From positions 2,728,001-2,792,000 of the forward strand of contig NC_089569.1 of assembly GCF_040115645.1 (NCBI RefSeq): DNA of 64,000 nucleotides, given 5' to 3'. Positions 63,001 through 64,000 of this stretch are shown here, in pieces (positions within the stretch are counted from its first letter, which is position 1; every line of letters begins with the position of its first letter). Under the pieces are notes generated by a model. It was not told the DNA's origin, did no database searches, and saw only the letters and a program-made list of their open reading frames with translations. The translations under genes and the position numbers were made by a program. Source of the stretch: Euwallacea fornicatus. Its lineage: Eukaryota; Arthropoda; Insecta; Coleoptera; Curculionidae.

Positions 63001-63925
63001 TTATTTTATTAAAACATTGGAATGATTCCTTTTCTCCACTCAGCGCTTCAGTTGATGTTAAATCATGGTTTTAATAATAAAATTCAAAGGCAAGTTGGTA
63101 GCGCTCAACAAATGGGAATGTGCGAATCAAATTGGTTCAATCACACTTCATCATTCACCTGAAGGACAACCTTCAATTTTGGTAGCTCAACCTGGAGGGA
63201 CTTTCATGAGAATTAAGTGCCAAAGTGAGGTTAATAACGATCAAGAAATACTTAACAAAAGTGATAGCAGGTAGGAGCCCTTTTTCAAGATTTTCCAAGA
63301 GGTACTAAAATATGTTCTTCAGTTCGAATCTTGAGTCTTTTCCTGGGTCTGTGGACTATCAATTCTTAGGCATCTCTAGGATGAGAAATCAAAATATTTC
63401 CACCGAAATTATTGGCGATTTGCTGCAGTCCCATAGAGAAAAATCTGAGGTAACGGGTAGACCTTATGCGGTGGCAACTTTGGATGGCACTATAATGCTT
63501 GTTCAAGACGAAGTTATTTTATGGTGAGATTTTGATGTATTTTATTATTATTCTAATAAGGGAACTGTTTTAGGGCTATAGCAGTGGACCATCAAATATT
63601 CGCCCTAACTAAATTAGATGTAACAGGAGATGGATCAGAAGATATTGTAGTATGTACTTGGGATGGATTGACCTATATTCTAGATCAGAACAAAAATTCT
63701 GTAAGGTTCCACTTGGAGGAGCCTGTTAGAGCTTTTGAAAGTGGCTGGTATAGCTTGGATGTTAATCAAGCCCCAGTAACGGCTTTGGTTTATGTCACCT
63801 TTAAAAACACCGTAAAATGTCTCCTCATACAAAGTGTTTTTTTGAGTATATGCTTCAATTTAAGGGGATATTCGGTGTATCAATATAAAAAAAAATTATA
63901 TAGTGATATATTTGGATTTACGTAA
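60013..63925 (+). CDS. ITFG2: integrin-alpha FG-GAP repeat protein 2 (KICSTOR subunit)
   Basis: In vertebrates ITFG2 is part of KICSTOR, which anchors GATOR1 at lysosomes for amino-acid control of TORC1. Exons join in frame: 60013-60159, 60210-60419, 60565-60741, 60801-60954, 63090-63270, 63323-63523, 63574 onwards. Seen: FG-GAP type calcium-loop repeats LGDIDNDGHNELIIGNDQGD (residues about 25-44), LGDVDGDGQIEMVLG and LDVTGDGSEDIVVCTWDG, with the ITFG2-specific IPANVKTIILGDVDGDG and AVDHQIFALTKLDVTG. About 436 aa are covered to 63811; human ITFG2 has about 447. The last exon reads on to a stop at 63923-63925 (474 aa), or is spliced at 63812 to an exon whose frame I could not settle. Intron 4 (2.1 kb) holds two transposons. 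The start codon lies 12 bp after the IMMP2L stop. Confidence 0.92.
61187..62205. mobile_element. palindromic non-autonomous element in ITFG2 intron 4
   Basis: Arms 61187-61590 and 61803-62205 are close reverse complements (GTTATTCACACT..CGGCACGGAATATTGTGG.., ..TATCCCAATCATGATAAAC). The right terminus is CAGGGTTATTCAC; the left is a variant CAAGAGTTATTCAC. TA flanks both ends (61185-61186 and 62206-62207). An inner CAAGGT(A/G)TCCC motif lies 124-125 bp from each end. No coding capacity. Length 1019 bp. Confidence 0.88.
62212..62834 (+). mobile_element. internally deleted mariner-like element, copy 2
   Basis: The same family and length (623 bp) as 30211-30833: ends CAGGGTGAGTCGGGAGG.., TA at 62210-62211 and 62835-62836. 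It lies 6 bp after the palindromic element, within ITFG2 intron 4. The two copies differ in the segment just before the transposase remnant. Confidence 0.9.
62368..62647 (+). pseudogene. transposase C-terminal fragment inside copy 2
   Basis: The frame reads FPGRWIGRGGPISWLPRSPGL..LDYCLWGWFKTE, then a basic tail ending NGNIFKHLL, nearly identical to the fragment at 30350-30646. The SPDL Asp is Gly here. The first two catalytic residues are deleted. Confidence 0.85.
62840..62857. repeat. (TA)n microsatellite
   Basis: A short TA run directly beside the right TA of the deleted element. Confidence 0.85.
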
Positions 63926-64000
63926 TTTTTGAAATACAGTAAGATTACCAACCACTAGTAGTTTCAAAAGGATTCGGGAGTCACTCAGAAAATTGAATTC

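Noticed and set aside
1..64000. CRISPR array, operon or phage-type system
   Set aside because: The sequence is eukaryotic: introns, insect genes and TA-flanked transposons. No regularly spaced repeats are present.

Overview
The window is insect nuclear DNA. It carries AT-rich, intron-containing genes, a juvenile hormone epoxide hydrolase, a chitin-binding (R&R) cuticular protein, and a dense load of Tc1/mariner-type elements flanked by TA. A beetle is my guess from general resemblance only; nothing in the sequence proves the order.

Five protein-coding genes can be assembled by joining exons in frame at GT/AG borders. (1) 11560-15751, minus: juvenile hormone epoxide hydrolase, 7 exons, 459 aa, with the catalytic residues in place. 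(2) 35137-53612, minus: an R&R cuticular protein, 9 exons over 18.5 kb, 475 aa, with a signal peptide. (3) 57975-58884, minus: an unrecognised 284-aa protein, 2 exons, with a C..C..HxH zinc-finger-like pattern. (4) 59306-60000, plus: mitochondrial inner membrane protease subunit 2 (IMMP2L). (5) 60013-63925, plus: ITFG2, an FG-GAP protein of the KICSTOR complex. Genes 3 and 4 are divergent across a 421-bp gap. Genes 4 and 5 are tandem and only 12 bp apart.

Layout: 1-5.2 kb is transposon debris (mariner pieces, a 1.2-kb palindromic element, a Jockey-like LINE remnant). 5.2-11.5 kb is mostly unannotated, with one decayed mariner. 11.5-15.8 kb is the epoxide hydrolase, whose introns hold two solo LTRs (417 and 944 bp, each with a 5-bp target duplication) and a transposase scrap. 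15.8-35 kb is a gene desert of decayed DDE transposons, including a Tc1 element, and old dispersed repeats. 35-53.6 kb is the cuticular gene; its 8-kb intron 4 holds a palindromic element that was split by a second transposon carrying an intact 357-aa transposase ORF. 53.6-58 kb is intergenic. 58-64 kb is the compact gene cluster; ITFG2 intron 4 holds two further elements placed almost side by side.

The most unusual signal is structural. Several otherwise different elements begin with CAGGGTG/CAAGGTG and repeat this motif in the same orientation about 110 bp further in (offsets 110, 109, 110, 110, 110, and 124-125 in one case). This suggests a shared two-site end recognised by one transposase group.
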